A stretch of 64,000 nucleotides of DNA from Phenylobacterium aquaticum (GCA_947378305.1 CANCJJ010000001.1:1-64000), one strand, 5' to 3'. Shown: positions 8,075-16,711, counted from the stretch's first letter. Notes: generated from the sequence alone by a model not told the origin. Translations and numbers: made by a program.

Positions 8075-8991
8075 CCCGGGCCGTCGCAGCCCTGCGGGCT
8101 GGGGCCCTGGTGATCCTGCCGACCGAGACCGTCTATGGGCTGGCCGGGGATGCCGCCACTCCTCTGAGCGTGGCTGCCATCTATTCCGCCAAGGGCCGGC
8201 CCCAGTTCAATCCCCTCATCGCCCATCTGGCCGATCTGGCCTCTGCCGAAAAAGTCGCCCAGTTTGATGACCGGGCGCGAAAACTGGCTCAGGCCTTCTG
8301 GCCGGGTCCCCTGACCCTGGTCTTGCCCGTAAAGGCGGGAGGCCAGGTCTGCGACCTGGCCCGGGCCGGTCTTGACACCGTGGCCGTACGAGTCCCCGCC
8401 CATCCCGTGGCCTTGGCCGTGCTCGCGGCTTTTGGCGGGCCGGTTGTGGCTCCATCCGCCAACCAGTCTGGGCGACCCAGCCCGACAACCCTGGCTGATG
8501 CTGTGGCCGAAACCGGACAGGCAGCCCAGGTCGCCCTAGAAGGCGGGTCCTGTCGGGTGGGGCTGGAATCGACAGTGGTCTCCCTCCTGGATGAACCGCG
8601 CCTCCTGCGCCCCGGGGCTGTGACAAGAGCCGAGATCGAGGCCCTGATCGGTCCCCTTTCCGAAGCGGAAGCCGATGCCCACCGGTCTCCTGGCCGTATG
8701 ACCCGCCATTATGCCCCCCGGGCCCCCGTCCGGCTGAATGTCCTCTCGCCCCTCCCGGGTGAGGCCTATCTCGCCTTTGGCCCGGCTACCGGCCCTGTCC
8801 CTGCCGGGGTGACCGTCTGGAACCTCAGTCCTTCGGCCAGCCTGTCCGAGGCGGCAGCCCGGCTGTTTGTCGACCTTCGCGCCGCCGATGCCAGCCATCC
8901 CACCGCCATTTCCGTGGCCCCCATTCCGCAATCGGGTCTGGGCGAAGCGATCAATGACCGGCTGGCGCGCGCGGCGGGCTGGATTGGCTGA
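8005..8991 (+). CDS. L-threonylcarbamoyladenylate synthase (Sua5/YrdC family)
   Basis: 328 residues, the long Sua5-type form. The YrdC domain (about residues 20-210) contains ILPTETVYGLAGDA, YSAKGRPQFNPLI, the KxR-type ATP/threonine site and APSANQSGRPSPT. A C-terminal Sua5 domain follows the linker SPGRMTRHYAPRAP. The enzyme makes threonylcarbamoyl-AMP from threonine, bicarbonate and ATP for the t6A37 modification of ANN-decoding tRNAs. The ATG at 8005 overlaps the fusion gene by 70 bases. No later ATG, GTG or TTG keeps the first beta strand, so I keep it, with the exact start uncertain. It is probably translationally coupled to the upstream gene. Confidence 0.93.
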   Translation: MAGNRSDSGRGEGERPTHSNPEIARAVAALRAGALVILPTETVYGLAGDAATPLSVAAIYSAKGRPQFNPLIAHLADLASAEKVAQFDDRARKLAQAFWPGPLTLVLPVKAGGQVCDLARAGLDTVAVRVPAHPVALAVLAAFGGPVVAPSANQSGRPSPTTLADAVAETGQAAQVALEGGSCRVGLESTVVSLLDEPRLLRPGAVTRAEIEALIGPLSEAEADAHRSPGRMTRHYAPRAPVRLNVLSPLPGEAYLAFGPATGPVPAGVTVWNLSPSASLSEAAARLFVDLRAADASHPTAISVAPIPQSGLGEAINDRLARAAGWIG

Positions 8992-9034
8992 GCGGGGGCT
9001 GGTCTCCAGGGATGTCTCAGCCTAACCTGCGAGG

Positions 9035-10438
9035 ATGATCCCTCCCCCCGACCTTCTGTTGCGCCTGCAAGCTGTCCTCGGTCCGGAAGGCTGGAGCACG
9101 GAGGCTGATCGTCTCGCCCCCAAGCTGGTGGAATGGCGGGACCGGTGGAGCGGCCATACCCCCTTCCTGGCCCTACCCGGTACGACCGACGAGGTCGCCG
9201 CTGTCGTAGGTCTCTGCGCGGCTGCGGGGATCGCCATTACGCCCCAGGGCGGCAATACCGGACTTGTCGGGGGGCAAATTCCCCAGGGCGAAATCCTCCT
9301 GTCCACCGAGCGGCTGACCCGGATTCGCGACCTGAACCTGTTTGACGACGTGATCGTGGCCGAGGCGGGCGTCAGTCTTGCGGCAGTACAGGCCGCGGCC
9401 CTGGCCCAGGACCGTCGCTTTCCCCTCGATCTTGCCTCCCAGGGATCGGCAACCATAGGGGGCATTGTCTCGACCAATGCGGGCGGCACGGCGGTCCTGC
9501 GCTATGGCACCACCCGCGACCTGGTTTTGGGACTGGAGGCCGTCCTGCCGAATGGCGAGATCTGGAACGGGCTCAAGCGGCTGCGCAAGGACAATACCGG
9601 CTATGATCTGAAACAGCTCCTCATCGGCGCTGAGGGCACATTGGGCGTCGTGACCGCCGCCAGCCTGAAACTCTTTCCGGTCTTGGCCAGTCGGGCAACG
9701 GCCCTCATGGCGGTGGATAGCCCCGAAATTGCTCTGTCCCTGCTGGTTCGCGCCCGGGCGGCCACGGGTGGCGAGGTGGAGGCCTTTGAGCTCATGGGCC
9801 GTCAGGGGCTGGAATTTGTCCTGAAGAATATTCCCGGCCAACGGGATCCCCTGGACAGGCCCCACCCCTGGTATGTCCTGGTCGAACTGGCCTCCGGGGA
9901 CCCAGGGGCTGCGGAGGCAGGCCTGGACCGCTTCCTGGCTGAAGGCCTAGAGGCCGGACGGATCCGGGATGCCGTCATTGCCCAGACCCGAAGCCAGGCG
10001 GCGGCGCTCTGGGCGCTCCGGGAAAACCAGTCTCCGGGACAGAAGCCGGAAGGGGCCACCTGGAAACACGACATTTCCGTTCCCGTCAGTCAGGTCCCCC
10101 GCTTCATTGCCGAGGCGAGCGAGGCCATGCGGGCCTTTGCGCCGGGTTGCCGGATTACGGCCTTTGGTCACATGGGCGACGGCAATATCCATTATGATGT
10201 CATTCGGCCCGAAGGTGGCGAGGATGCCGCCCATTCGGCAGGACGAGAGGCGGGGTCGCGGCGGGTCCACGATATTGCCGTTGGCCTGGGGGGCTCGATT
10301 TCGGCGGAACATGGCCTGGGCATGATGAAAACCGAGGCCGCAGCGCTATATAAGAGCCCGGTTGAACTTGCGGCCCTGCGTGCAATCAGGCAGAGCCTTG
10401 ATCCTCAGCGGATCATGAATCCGCGCGTACTTTTCTGA
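9035..10438 (+). CDS. FAD-binding 2-hydroxyacid dehydrogenase (D-lactate / D-2-hydroxyglutarate type)
   Basis: 467 residues with FAD_binding_4 followed by FAD-oxidase C-terminal domains. GGNTGLVGGQIP (about residues 73-84) and SQGSATIGGIVSTNAGG are the PCMH FAD-binding loops, and ITAFGHMGDGNIHYDV near residue 380 holds the metal- and substrate-binding histidines of this family. QRIMNPRVLF is the usual C-terminus. The family oxidises D-lactate, glycolate or D-2-hydroxyglutarate and passes electrons to quinone, ETF or cytochrome c. The short soluble form without a membrane anchor most resembles the D-2-hydroxyglutarate group, but this cannot be settled by eye. yaaA follows 12 bases later. Confidence 0.9.
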   Translation: MIPPPDLLLRLQAVLGPEGWSTEADRLAPKLVEWRDRWSGHTPFLALPGTTDEVAAVVGLCAAAGIAITPQGGNTGLVGGQIPQGEILLSTERLTRIRDLNLFDDVIVAEAGVSLAAVQAAALAQDRRFPLDLASQGSATIGGIVSTNAGGTAVLRYGTTRDLVLGLEAVLPNGEIWNGLKRLRKDNTGYDLKQLLIGAEGTLGVVTAASLKLFPVLASRATALMAVDSPEIALSLLVRARAATGGEVEAFELMGRQGLEFVLKNIPGQRDPLDRPHPWYVLVELASGDPGAAEAGLDRFLAEGLEAGRIRDAVIAQTRSQAAALWALRENQSPGQKPEGATWKHDISVPVSQVPRFIAEASEAMRAFAPGCRITAFGHMGDGNIHYDVIRPEGGEDAAHSAGREAGSRRVHDIAVGLGGSISAEHGLGMMKTEAAALYKSPVELAALRAIRQSLDPQRIMNPRVLF

Positions 10439-10450
10439 ACCGGCTGACAC

Positions 10451-11236
10451 ATGCTGATCGTCCTCTCCCCTGCCAAGGCCATGGACTTCTCGGCCCCCGA
10501 GGCTCCCGTGCCGGTAACCACGCCCGAGCTGGCGGCGGACATCACGGAACTGGCGGCCGTCACCCGGAAGCTGACCGTGGCCCAGATCAAGTCCCTGATG
10601 AGCCTGTCAGACAATCTGGCCACATTGAACCGCGCCCGATTCCAGGCCTTTGATCCCGGGCTGGAGGACGGACTCCAGGCCGCCTTTGCCTTCAATGGCG
10701 ATGTCTATGCAGGCCTGAAGGCGCGCGAACTGGACCGTCCAGCCCTAGACTATGCCCAGACCCACCTGCGCATACTATCCGGCCTTTATGGCGTCCTGCG
10801 CCCCCTCGATGCCATCCAGGCCTATCGGCTGGAAATGGGCACGTCCTTGAAAACTCCGAGGGGCAAGAGCCTGTATGCTTTCTGGGGCGACCGCCTGGCG
10901 CGGAGCCTGAAGGCTGCGTCCGAAAGTCATGAGGACCCGACCCTCATCAATGCCGCCTCACAGGAATATTTCGGGGCCGTTGATCAGATCGCCCTGGGCT
11001 TGCCGGTCATCAACCTCCGGTTTCTGGAGGAAAAGGACGGCACGGCCCGCATACTCAGCTTCTTCGCCAAGCGGGCCCGGGGACGACTCGCCCGTTTTGC
11101 CATTGATCATCGCATCACCCGGGCGGCAGACCTTAAGGGCTTTGACTATGACGGCTACCGGTTCCAGGCCGGGGCCTCGACCGATACAGACTGGGTCTTT
11201 TCCCGCCCCCAGCCGCCGCCTCCCAGCAAAAAATAA
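10451..11236 (+). CDS. yaaA: Peroxide stress protein YaaA
   Basis: 261 residues, full family length (UPF0246/DUF328). The start MLIVLSPAKAMDF, the central AFNGDVYAGLKA, ILSGLYGVLRPLD and the late INLRFLEEKDG...FFAKRARG are diagnostic. In E. coli YaaA lowers intracellular free iron during hydrogen peroxide stress and binds DNA, protecting it from Fenton damage. The gene begins 12 bases after the oxidoreductase gene and is probably co-transcribed with it. No OxyR-like site was looked for systematically. Confidence 0.93.
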   Translation: MLIVLSPAKAMDFSAPEAPVPVTTPELAADITELAAVTRKLTVAQIKSLMSLSDNLATLNRARFQAFDPGLEDGLQAAFAFNGDVYAGLKARELDRPALDYAQTHLRILSGLYGVLRPLDAIQAYRLEMGTSLKTPRGKSLYAFWGDRLARSLKAASESHEDPTLINAASQEYFGAVDQIALGLPVINLRFLEEKDGTARILSFFAKRARGRLARFAIDHRITRAADLKGFDYDGYRFQAGASTDTDWVFSRPQPPPPSKK

Positions 11237-11277
11237 GCTCTAGTTATTTGGAACTAATGCTCTTTTTCCAGGGCCGC

Positions 11278-11323
11278 TATTATTTGTGGACAGGTACCTT
11301 GCGTTAACAGGTACCTTGCAGTA
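11278..11323 (+). promoter_or_regulatory. Promoter/operator region with 17-bp tandem repeat before padR
   Basis: Two adjacent 17-base units, ACAGGTACCTTGCGTTA (11290-11306) and ACAGGTACCTTGCAGTA (11307-11323), differ at two or three positions. A -10-like TATTAT (11278-11283) lies immediately upstream. Repeats directly downstream of a promoter and just before a PadR-family repressor gene are well placed to be an autoregulatory operator. GGTACC is itself a palindrome in each copy, so each repeat could seat a PadR dimer. Confidence 0.45.
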
Positions 11324-11354
11324 AACACTCTCTAGCTGAAGAGGAGTGCTGCCT

Positions 11355-11681
11355 TTGCCCGAAGCCATTCAGATACAGTTAAAGAGGGGGGTCCTGGATC
11401 TATGCGTCCTCGCCCTCCTGTCCCGGAACGATGCCTATGCTTATGATATTGCTGCGCAACTTGCCGAGGCCATAGATATGGGTGAAGGCACCATCTATCC
11501 CCTTATGCGTCGCATGCAGTCTGAGCGGCTGGTGGAGACTTATCTGGTTGAGAGTTCTTCCGGGCCACCGCGTAAATATTACAAGCTGACCACATCCGGT
11601 CGGGCGAGCCTTGCCGCCCAGACCATCGAATGGACCGCCTTTTCCAAGGCCGTCAACACCATACTGGGAGAGCCCCAATGA
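11355..11681 (+). CDS. PadR-family transcriptional regulator
   Basis: 108 residues. I choose TTG at 11355: GAGGAG at 11341-11346 lies 8 bases before it, whereas the track's GTG at 11346 overlaps that site. The winged-helix fold is clear: LKRGVLDLCVLALLSRNDAYAYDIAAQLAEA, then EGTIYPLMRRMQSERLVETYLVESSSGPPRKYYKLT, the typical PadR recognition helix and wing. The short C-terminal helix fits the PadR-s2 type. Its stop overlaps the ATG of the DUF1700 gene (ATGA), so the two are co-translated. PadR proteins that neighbour DUF1700/DUF2807 genes generally repress their own operon, sometimes in response to envelope stress. Confidence 0.92.
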   Translation: MPEAIQIQLKRGVLDLCVLALLSRNDAYAYDIAAQLAEAIDMGEGTIYPLMRRMQSERLVETYLVESSSGPPRKYYKLTTSGRASLAAQTIEWTAFSKAVNTILGEPQ

Positions 11682-12253
11682 CCAGACAGGGATTTTTAGA
11701 TACCTTGCGAGCGAGTTTGCGTGGCCTGCCACCAACCTCCATCGACGAGGTGATTGCTGATTACGAGGCCCACTTCGCCGAAGGTCTCCAGGCGGGCCGG
11801 ACCGAAGCAGAGATTTCGGCGGCCCTGGGCGATCCCGCGCGTCTGGCGCGGGAACTGCGTACGGAAGCCGGCCTCAAGCGCTGGGAGCTGGAACGAAACC
11901 CGTCCGCCGCTGTGGGCGCGATCTTCGGAATTCTGGGACTGGGGGCCATTGATATCCTGGTCCTCCTACCCATCCTCCTACCCGTCGCCGCCACACTGCT
12001 GGGCTTTAGCATTACCGCGGTTGTGCTCTTTGTCTGCGGCGCCATTGTCTTTGTGCTGGGCCCCTTTGCCGGGCTTGGGCCCTATATCGCCGCCCTCATG
12101 TTTGGCGGGCTCAGTGTCATGGCCGGCGCAGTGTCCCTTGGGGCCCTGACCAGCCTGGTCGCCATTGGCTTTGTGAATGCCCTGGTCTGGTTCGGTCGCC
12201 TGCACATGCGTGCACTCAAACCCATTCTCGACTCTTCGGAGGTCCGCTCGTGA
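11678..12253 (+). CDS. DUF1700 / HAAS-domain membrane protein
   Basis: 191 residues starting MTRQGFLDTLRASLRGLPP; the ATG overlaps the padR stop, so the track's earlier start is not used. The N-terminal 80 residues are the HAAS domain (DEVIADYEAHFAEGLQAGRTEAEISAALGDPARLARELR), which in related operons accompanies PadR regulators. At least three hydrophobic spans follow (AVGAIFGILGLGAIDILVLLPILLP; ITAVVLFVCGAIVFVLGPFA; LMFGGLSVMAGAVSLGALTSLVAIG). The family function is unknown; DUF1700 proteins are thought to act with PadR in envelope-related control. The stop overlaps the GTG start of the DUF2807 gene. Confidence 0.88.
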   Translation: MTRQGFLDTLRASLRGLPPTSIDEVIADYEAHFAEGLQAGRTEAEISAALGDPARLARELRTEAGLKRWELERNPSAAVGAIFGILGLGAIDILVLLPILLPVAATLLGFSITAVVLFVCGAIVFVLGPFAGLGPYIAALMFGGLSVMAGAVSLGALTSLVAIGFVNALVWFGRLHMRALKPILDSSEVRS

Positions 12254-13002
12254 TCCGCACCCTCATTCTGGTCGTTGTCGTAGGATTTGTCCTCTCCATC
12301 TTGGCCCTTGTCACGGCGGTCGCCTTCGCGGGCGGGCCGGGGGGCATAGGCAATATGATGTCAGCGCTGAGCCACAATAAAAACCTGCACTGGGAATTTA
12401 CGTCCGACGATAATCCCAAGTCGCTGCACTGGTCCGGGCCAACGGTCAGCCGGGATTTTCCCTGGTCGGGCGAAGACCGTCTTGAAATCGAGGACACGGC
12501 CGACATCACCTATATCCAGGGGCCGGTGGCCAAGCTGACCATCGAGGCTCCGGCGACAGTGCTGGATACGGTTCGGGTCGAGGGCGGTCGAATTGAACGC
12601 GATGGCAATCACAACAGCCGTGGTGTCCTGAAGATTACCCTGACCGCGCCCAAGGTGCACAGGTTCGACCTGGGCGGGGTCCAGACCCTGAAGATCAGCC
12701 AGTTTGACCAGGACGATCTGGACTTGAACCTCAGCGGCGCTAGCAAGGTCACCGGGACAGGACGGGTCCACGATCTGAGCCTGGACATTTCTGGAACCGG
12801 GGCCGCCGATCTGGCCGACATGCAGATGGAAACCGCGCGGGTCGATCTGTCCGGCGCAGGCAAGGCCCGGCTTGGTCCCAAGGCCTCGGCCAAGGTCTCA
12901 ATCTCCGGGATTGGCGAGGTCGAACTCACCCGCAAGCCTGAGACCCTGAGATCTGACATTTCCGGGCTGGGCCGCGTGTCTCAGCCAGGACTTCCAGACT
13001 GA
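12250..13002 (+). CDS. DUF2807 (GIN-domain) exported protein
   Basis: 250 residues from a GTG that overlaps the previous stop (GTGA). One N-terminal hydrophobic segment (LILVVVVGFVLSILALVTAVAFAGG) serves as signal anchor. From about residue 85 the chain is a regular beta-helix-like GIN domain with repeated short strands such as VTGTGRVHDLSLDISGTGAADLADMQ and VSISGIGEVELTRKPE. DUF2807 and DUF4097 proteins are the usual outputs of PadR/DUF1700 operons. Their role is unresolved, probably as surface or periplasmic adhesion or sensing proteins. Translational coupling of three genes argues they act together. Confidence 0.87.
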   Translation: MIRTLILVVVVGFVLSILALVTAVAFAGGPGGIGNMMSALSHNKNLHWEFTSDDNPKSLHWSGPTVSRDFPWSGEDRLEIEDTADITYIQGPVAKLTIEAPATVLDTVRVEGGRIERDGNHNSRGVLKITLTAPKVHRFDLGGVQTLKISQFDQDDLDLNLSGASKVTGTGRVHDLSLDISGTGAADLADMQMETARVDLSGAGKARLGPKASAKVSISGIGEVELTRKPETLRSDISGLGRVSQPGLPD

Positions 13003-13036
13003 TAACAACTGACCTAGGCTGGGGACAGGAGGAGCC

Positions 13037-13561
13037 ATGTCCATGTCCCGATTCATCCCCGGCCTAGCCTTGCTGACCTGTCTGTGCCTTGCCGGCACCG
13101 CAATGGCCCGCCCGGCTCCGATCACCCACAAGCCGATTGTGGCGGCGAAATTCTACAGCGGCCAGTGGTACGAAATCGCCCGGACTCCCATGCTGTTGAC
13201 GCGCAACTGCAATGCCAGCACCACGGAATACACCTTGCAGGCCGATGGACTGGTCAAGGTGGTCGATGCCTGTTTCCGAAACGGCAAGCGGGTCTCTATC
13301 GAGGGTCGGGGCAATTTCATGGACCCGGGCACCAATGCCCGGCTCAGGGTCCGCTACAATCCGCTGATCATCTGGAACTACTGGATTCTGGACCATGACC
13401 CGGCAGGCCAGTGGTTCATTTCGTCAGACCCGACCTTTGACAAGCTGTTCATCTATACCCGCCAGCCACCGACCCAGGACTACCTTGATCAACTCCTCCA
13501 GCGGGCCAGGAACCTGGGCTATGATACCTCTCGACTGGAGTATCCGACGATTGCGCCCTAA
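13037..13561 (+). CDS. Lipocalin-family protein (Blc-like), secreted
   Basis: 174 residues with a Sec signal peptide (FIPGLALLTCLCLAGTAMARP). The mature part carries the bacterial lipocalin pattern: KFYSGQWYEIARTPM (the GxW motif of strand A), NCNASTTEYTL, ARLRVRYNPLIIWNYWILDHDP and a late FIYTRQPPTQDYLDQLLQRARNLGYD helix. Bacterial lipocalins of the Blc type bind lysophospholipids or fatty acids at the envelope. A Cys in LTCLCLAG could be a lipobox, but the spacing is not canonical, so a soluble periplasmic form is equally likely. It lies 34 bases after the DUF2807 gene and may be the last gene of the PadR operon. Confidence 0.88.
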   Translation: MSMSRFIPGLALLTCLCLAGTAMARPAPITHKPIVAAKFYSGQWYEIARTPMLLTRNCNASTTEYTLQADGLVKVVDACFRNGKRVSIEGRGNFMDPGTNARLRVRYNPLIIWNYWILDHDPAGQWFISSDPTFDKLFIYTRQPPTQDYLDQLLQRARNLGYDTSRLEYPTIAP

Positions 13562-13606
13562 CATCGGGTTCAGAGCTTGATTCAAACATAAGGGAGGGGA
13601 CAAGAC

Positions 13607-14392
13607 ATGGCCTTCAAACCATTCGATCTGACAGGAAAAGTGGCCCTGGTGACGGGCGGCAATGGCGGCATTGGTTTCGGCATGGTCGAGGCCCTGGCCC
13701 AGGCCGGCGCGGACATCGTCATCTGGGGCTCCAACCCTGCCAAGAATGCCGATGCTGCGGAAAAGCTGAAGCCCACCGGCGTTCGGGTTCTGACCCAGGT
13801 GGTCAATGTTGCCGATGAAGACGCCGTCCGGGCGGGCATGGTTGAGGCGGTGGCCAAGATGGGCCGGGTCGATACGGTCGTGGCCAATGCCGGCATTGGC
13901 GGCGGCGCATCCTCCTTCTCCGACTTCCCTACGGAAACCTATCGCCGGGTCTTGTCCGTCAATCTGGACGGGGTCTTCTTCACCTTCCGCGAAGCCTGCA
14001 AGCACATGGTCGCCCGTGCGGGCCAGGGTGACCGGGCCGGGGGCTCCTTGGTGGTCATCTCCTCCCTGTCGGCCATAGACGGTGCCGCGCGGAACGAGGC
14101 CTATGCCGCCACCAAGGGCGCGGTGATCTCCATGATCCGGGCCATTGCCGTTGAGCACGCCCGCTATGGCGTGCGCGCCAATGCCATCCTGCCGGGCTGG
14201 ATTGCCACCGACATGACCGCCGGGGCCCAGGGCAATGACAAGTTCAACGACTCCGTCATCCGCCGCGTTCCTGTGCGGCGCTGGGGCGAACCGGCGGACT
14301 TTGGCGGCATGGCCGTCTATCTGGCCTCCGATGCGTCCAGCTTCCACACCGGCGACAGCTTCCTGATCGACGGCGGCTACGGCATCTTTTAG
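13607..14392 (+). CDS. Short-chain dehydrogenase/reductase
   Basis: 261 residues, a classical SDR. The NAD(P) motif TGGNGGIG is at about residues 17-24, NAG in VVANAGIGGG, the catalytic Ser in VVISSLSAI and Tyr-x3-Lys in EAYAATKGAVISM. WGSNPAKNADAA at the second strand suggests NADPH binding by Ser/Asn-Arg type residues, but this is weak evidence. IDGGYGIF is the usual C-terminus. The ribosome site AGGGAGGGG precedes the ATG. It is convergent with metZ, with only 12 bases between. The substrate is unknown; hydroxy-lipid or steroid alcohols are common for this type. Confidence 0.93.
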   Translation: MAFKPFDLTGKVALVTGGNGGIGFGMVEALAQAGADIVIWGSNPAKNADAAEKLKPTGVRVLTQVVNVADEDAVRAGMVEAVAKMGRVDTVVANAGIGGGASSFSDFPTETYRRVLSVNLDGVFFTFREACKHMVARAGQGDRAGGSLVVISSLSAIDGAARNEAYAATKGAVISMIRAIAVEHARYGVRANAILPGWIATDMTAGAQGNDKFNDSVIRRVPVRRWGEPADFGGMAVYLASDASSFHTGDSFLIDGGYGIF

Positions 14393-14404
14393 GCCGGATC
14401 TGAT

Positions 14405-15613
14405 CTAGGCCTGATCCAGGGCGCGGTTGACGTCCCGGCTCAGGTCTTCCGCCCCTTCCAGACCCACACTCATCCGCACCCAGCCTTCGGTCAGGCCGAT
14501 TTCCAGCCGCTCGGCTTCGGTCATGGACCTGTGGGTTGTGGTGCACGGATGGGTCGCCATGGACTTGGCATCCCCAAGATTGTTGGAGATGTCGACAATC
14601 TCCAACCGGTCGAGGAAACGCCAGGCGGCCTCCTGGGAGCCCAGATCAAAGGCCACCACCGTGCCCGGTCCGGTCATCTGACTGGCAATCAGGTCGGCCT
14701 GGGGGTGGTCGGCCCGACCGGGGAAGATCACCTTGCCAACCCGCGAATGGGCGGCAATGACCTCGGTCACCTTGGCTGCATTTTCCGCCTGACGCCGGAC
14801 CCGAAGATCCAGGGTTTCCAGACCCTTGAGCATGACCCAGGCATTGAAGGGCGACAGGGCCGGGCCCGTATGACGCAACAAATCCTTATAGGCCTCGCTC
14901 ATCAGGGGCTCATTACCGAGGATAGCCCCGCCCAGCACCCGGCCCTGGCCGTCAATGTGCTTGGTCGCCGAATAGACGACAATGTCGGCCCCCAGGGTCA
15001 GGGGTTTCTGGAAGATCGGCGTGGCAAAGACATTATCCACGACCAGCTTGGCCCCGGCGGCATGGGCCAGGTCGGCAACCGCGCGGATGTCGGTGATTTC
15101 CAGCAGGGGATTGGCCGGGCTTTCTACGAGAAAGGCCCGGGTATTTGGCCGAACAGCATTGGCCCAGGCCGCGAGATCCGTGGCGTCCACATAGGTCACC
15201 TCAACCCCAAAGCGCGGCATCCAGTTTGACAGGATCCACCGGCAGGAACTGAACAGGGCCTTGGCCGCGACAATATGGTCCCCGGCCCGGACCAGCCCTT
15301 GCAGGGCCGCGTGAATGGCCGACATGCCCGAGGCCGTGGCCCGGCAGACTTCAGCCCCTTCCAGCAAGGCCATCCGGGTCTCGAACATCTGGGTCGTGGG
15401 ATTGCCGAAGCGCTGATAGATGAACCCGGCATCCTCGCCAGAGAATCGCCGGTCCGCTGCGCCTGCGCTCTCATAGGCAAAGCTCTGGGTCAGAAACAGG
15501 GCTTCTGAAATCTCTCCATAGGGGGATCTGTCGAGACCGCCACGCACCAGGCGGGTCTGATCTTGCCAGTCTTTCGGGTCTTCGGACACGGTCTGCCTCG
15601 GTCTGATGATCAA
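14405..15613 (-). CDS. metZ: O-succinylhomoserine sulfhydrylase
   Basis: 402 residues of the Cys/Met-metabolism PLP enzyme family. The N-terminal TRLVRGGLDRSPYGEISEALFLTQSFAYESA and YQRFGNPTTQMFETRMALLEGAE are typical of MetZ rather than MetB. The PLP lysine lies in VVYSATKHIDGQGRVLGG, and SNNLGDAKSMATHPCTTTHRSM is the late family signature. The enzyme makes homocysteine directly from O-succinylhomoserine (or O-acetylhomoserine) and sulfide in methionine biosynthesis. It is divergent from the dCTP deaminase gene. I saw no convincing SAM riboswitch in the short leader. Confidence 0.94.
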   Translation of the reverse strand: MIIRPRQTVSEDPKDWQDQTRLVRGGLDRSPYGEISEALFLTQSFAYESAGAADRRFSGEDAGFIYQRFGNPTTQMFETRMALLEGAEVCRATASGMSAIHAALQGLVRAGDHIVAAKALFSSCRWILSNWMPRFGVEVTYVDATDLAAWANAVRPNTRAFLVESPANPLLEITDIRAVADLAHAAGAKLVVDNVFATPIFQKPLTLGADIVVYSATKHIDGQGRVLGGAILGNEPLMSEAYKDLLRHTGPALSPFNAWVMLKGLETLDLRVRRQAENAAKVTEVIAAHSRVGKVIFPGRADHPQADLIASQMTGPGTVVAFDLGSQEAAWRFLDRLEIVDISNNLGDAKSMATHPCTTTHRSMTEAERLEIGLTEGWVRMSVGLEGAEDLSRDVNRALDQA

Positions 15614-15687
15614 AAATCGCGCCTTCCAGTCATCAGAAGGTCAGCCTGCCCTTGCAAACCCCAAGCGGGGCGGCGAGTAAAGGGGCA

Positions 15688-16710
15688 ATGCATAGTCATC
15701 TGCCCCCGGGGATTCTCCCCTGTCAGTCCATAGAGGCCCTGATCGACCAGGGGGCCATACGTGCGGCGACACCCTTTGAGGCTGGCCAGGTCCAGCCGGC
15801 CAGCCTCGACCTGCGTCTCGGAACCCGGGTCTGGCGGGTTCGCGCCTCCTTCCTGCCGCGCCCGGGGCGCACGGTGCAGGGCAGGCTGGCCGATGTCGCC
15901 ATGCATGAACTCGACCTGACCGGCGGTGCGGTTCTGGAACGGGGCTGCGTCTATATTGCCGAACTCCAGGAATCCCTGGCCCTGCCGCCCGGCCTGTCTG
16001 CCCGGGCAAATCCCAAGAGCTCCACGGGCCGGATCGACGTCTTTGTGCGGCTCCTGACCGACCATCAGCCTGCTTTTGACGATGTGGCCGACGGCTATTG
16101 CGGCCCCGCCTTTATTGAAATTTCGCCCCAGACCTTTTCCATACTGGTCCGCACCGGCACCCGTCTGAACCAGCTTCGCCTGAAGCGGGGCGAGCCTGCG
16201 CGTCTGGCCACAACCAGCGTCGGCGTAGACCTCTCTGACGGCATTGCGGGCTTCCGGGCGCGACGCCATGCCGGCGTTATCGACATGGATCACGTGGGCG
16301 GCCACGATCCCCGCGACTTCTGGGAACCCCTGGTGCCGCGACATGGCGAGGTCATGCTCGATCCCGGCGAATTCTACATTCTGGCATCGAAGTCCGCGAT
16401 TGAGATTCCCATTCTCCAGGCCGCGGAAATGACTCCTATCGACCCCTCCGTGGGGGAGTTTCGGGTGCATTATGCGGGCTTTTTTGATCCAGGCTTTGGC
16501 ACGTCAGAGGCGGGCGCCTCAGGATCGCGTGGCGTGCTTGAGGTCCGCAGCCACGAAACCCCCTTCCTCTTGGAAGACGGTCAGACCGTGGCGAGACTGG
16601 TTTATGAGCCCCTGACCGAGCGGCCAGAGCGCATCTATGGCGAAGGCGGCAGCCACTATCAGCGTCAAGGCCTGAAGCTCTCCAAGCACTTCCGGGCCTG
16701 GGACGGCTAG
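15688..16710 (+). CDS. dcd: 2'-deoxycytidine 5'-triphosphate deaminase
   Basis: 340 residues from ATG 15688, chosen over the track start because AAAGGGG lies just before it and the family begins near LPPGILPCQSIEALI. This is the long alphaproteobacterial form with two Dcd/dUTPase-like halves: AGQVQPASLDLRLGTRVWRVRASFLP, then RANPKSSTGRIDVFVRLLTDH in the first half and YAGFFDPGFG...VLEVRSHETPFLLEDGQTVARLVYEPLTERP in the second. The RANPKSSTGR segment carries the active-site residues. It converts dCTP to dUTP, feeding dTMP synthesis. The neighbours metZ (divergent) and a glycosyltransferase-like gene (convergent) give no functional link. Confidence 0.93.
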   Translation: MHSHLPPGILPCQSIEALIDQGAIRAATPFEAGQVQPASLDLRLGTRVWRVRASFLPRPGRTVQGRLADVAMHELDLTGGAVLERGCVYIAELQESLALPPGLSARANPKSSTGRIDVFVRLLTDHQPAFDDVADGYCGPAFIEISPQTFSILVRTGTRLNQLRLKRGEPARLATTSVGVDLSDGIAGFRARRHAGVIDMDHVGGHDPRDFWEPLVPRHGEVMLDPGEFYILASKSAIEIPILQAAEMTPIDPSVGEFRVHYAGFFDPGFGTSEAGASGSRGVLEVRSHETPFLLEDGQTVARLVYEPLTERPERIYGEGGSHYQRQGLKLSKHFRAWDG

Positions 16711-16711
16711 A

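Noticed and set aside
15614-15687. SAM-responsive riboswitch before metZ
   Set aside because: The leader is only about 74 bases and shared with dcd; I could not draw a SAM-II-type pseudoknot in it.
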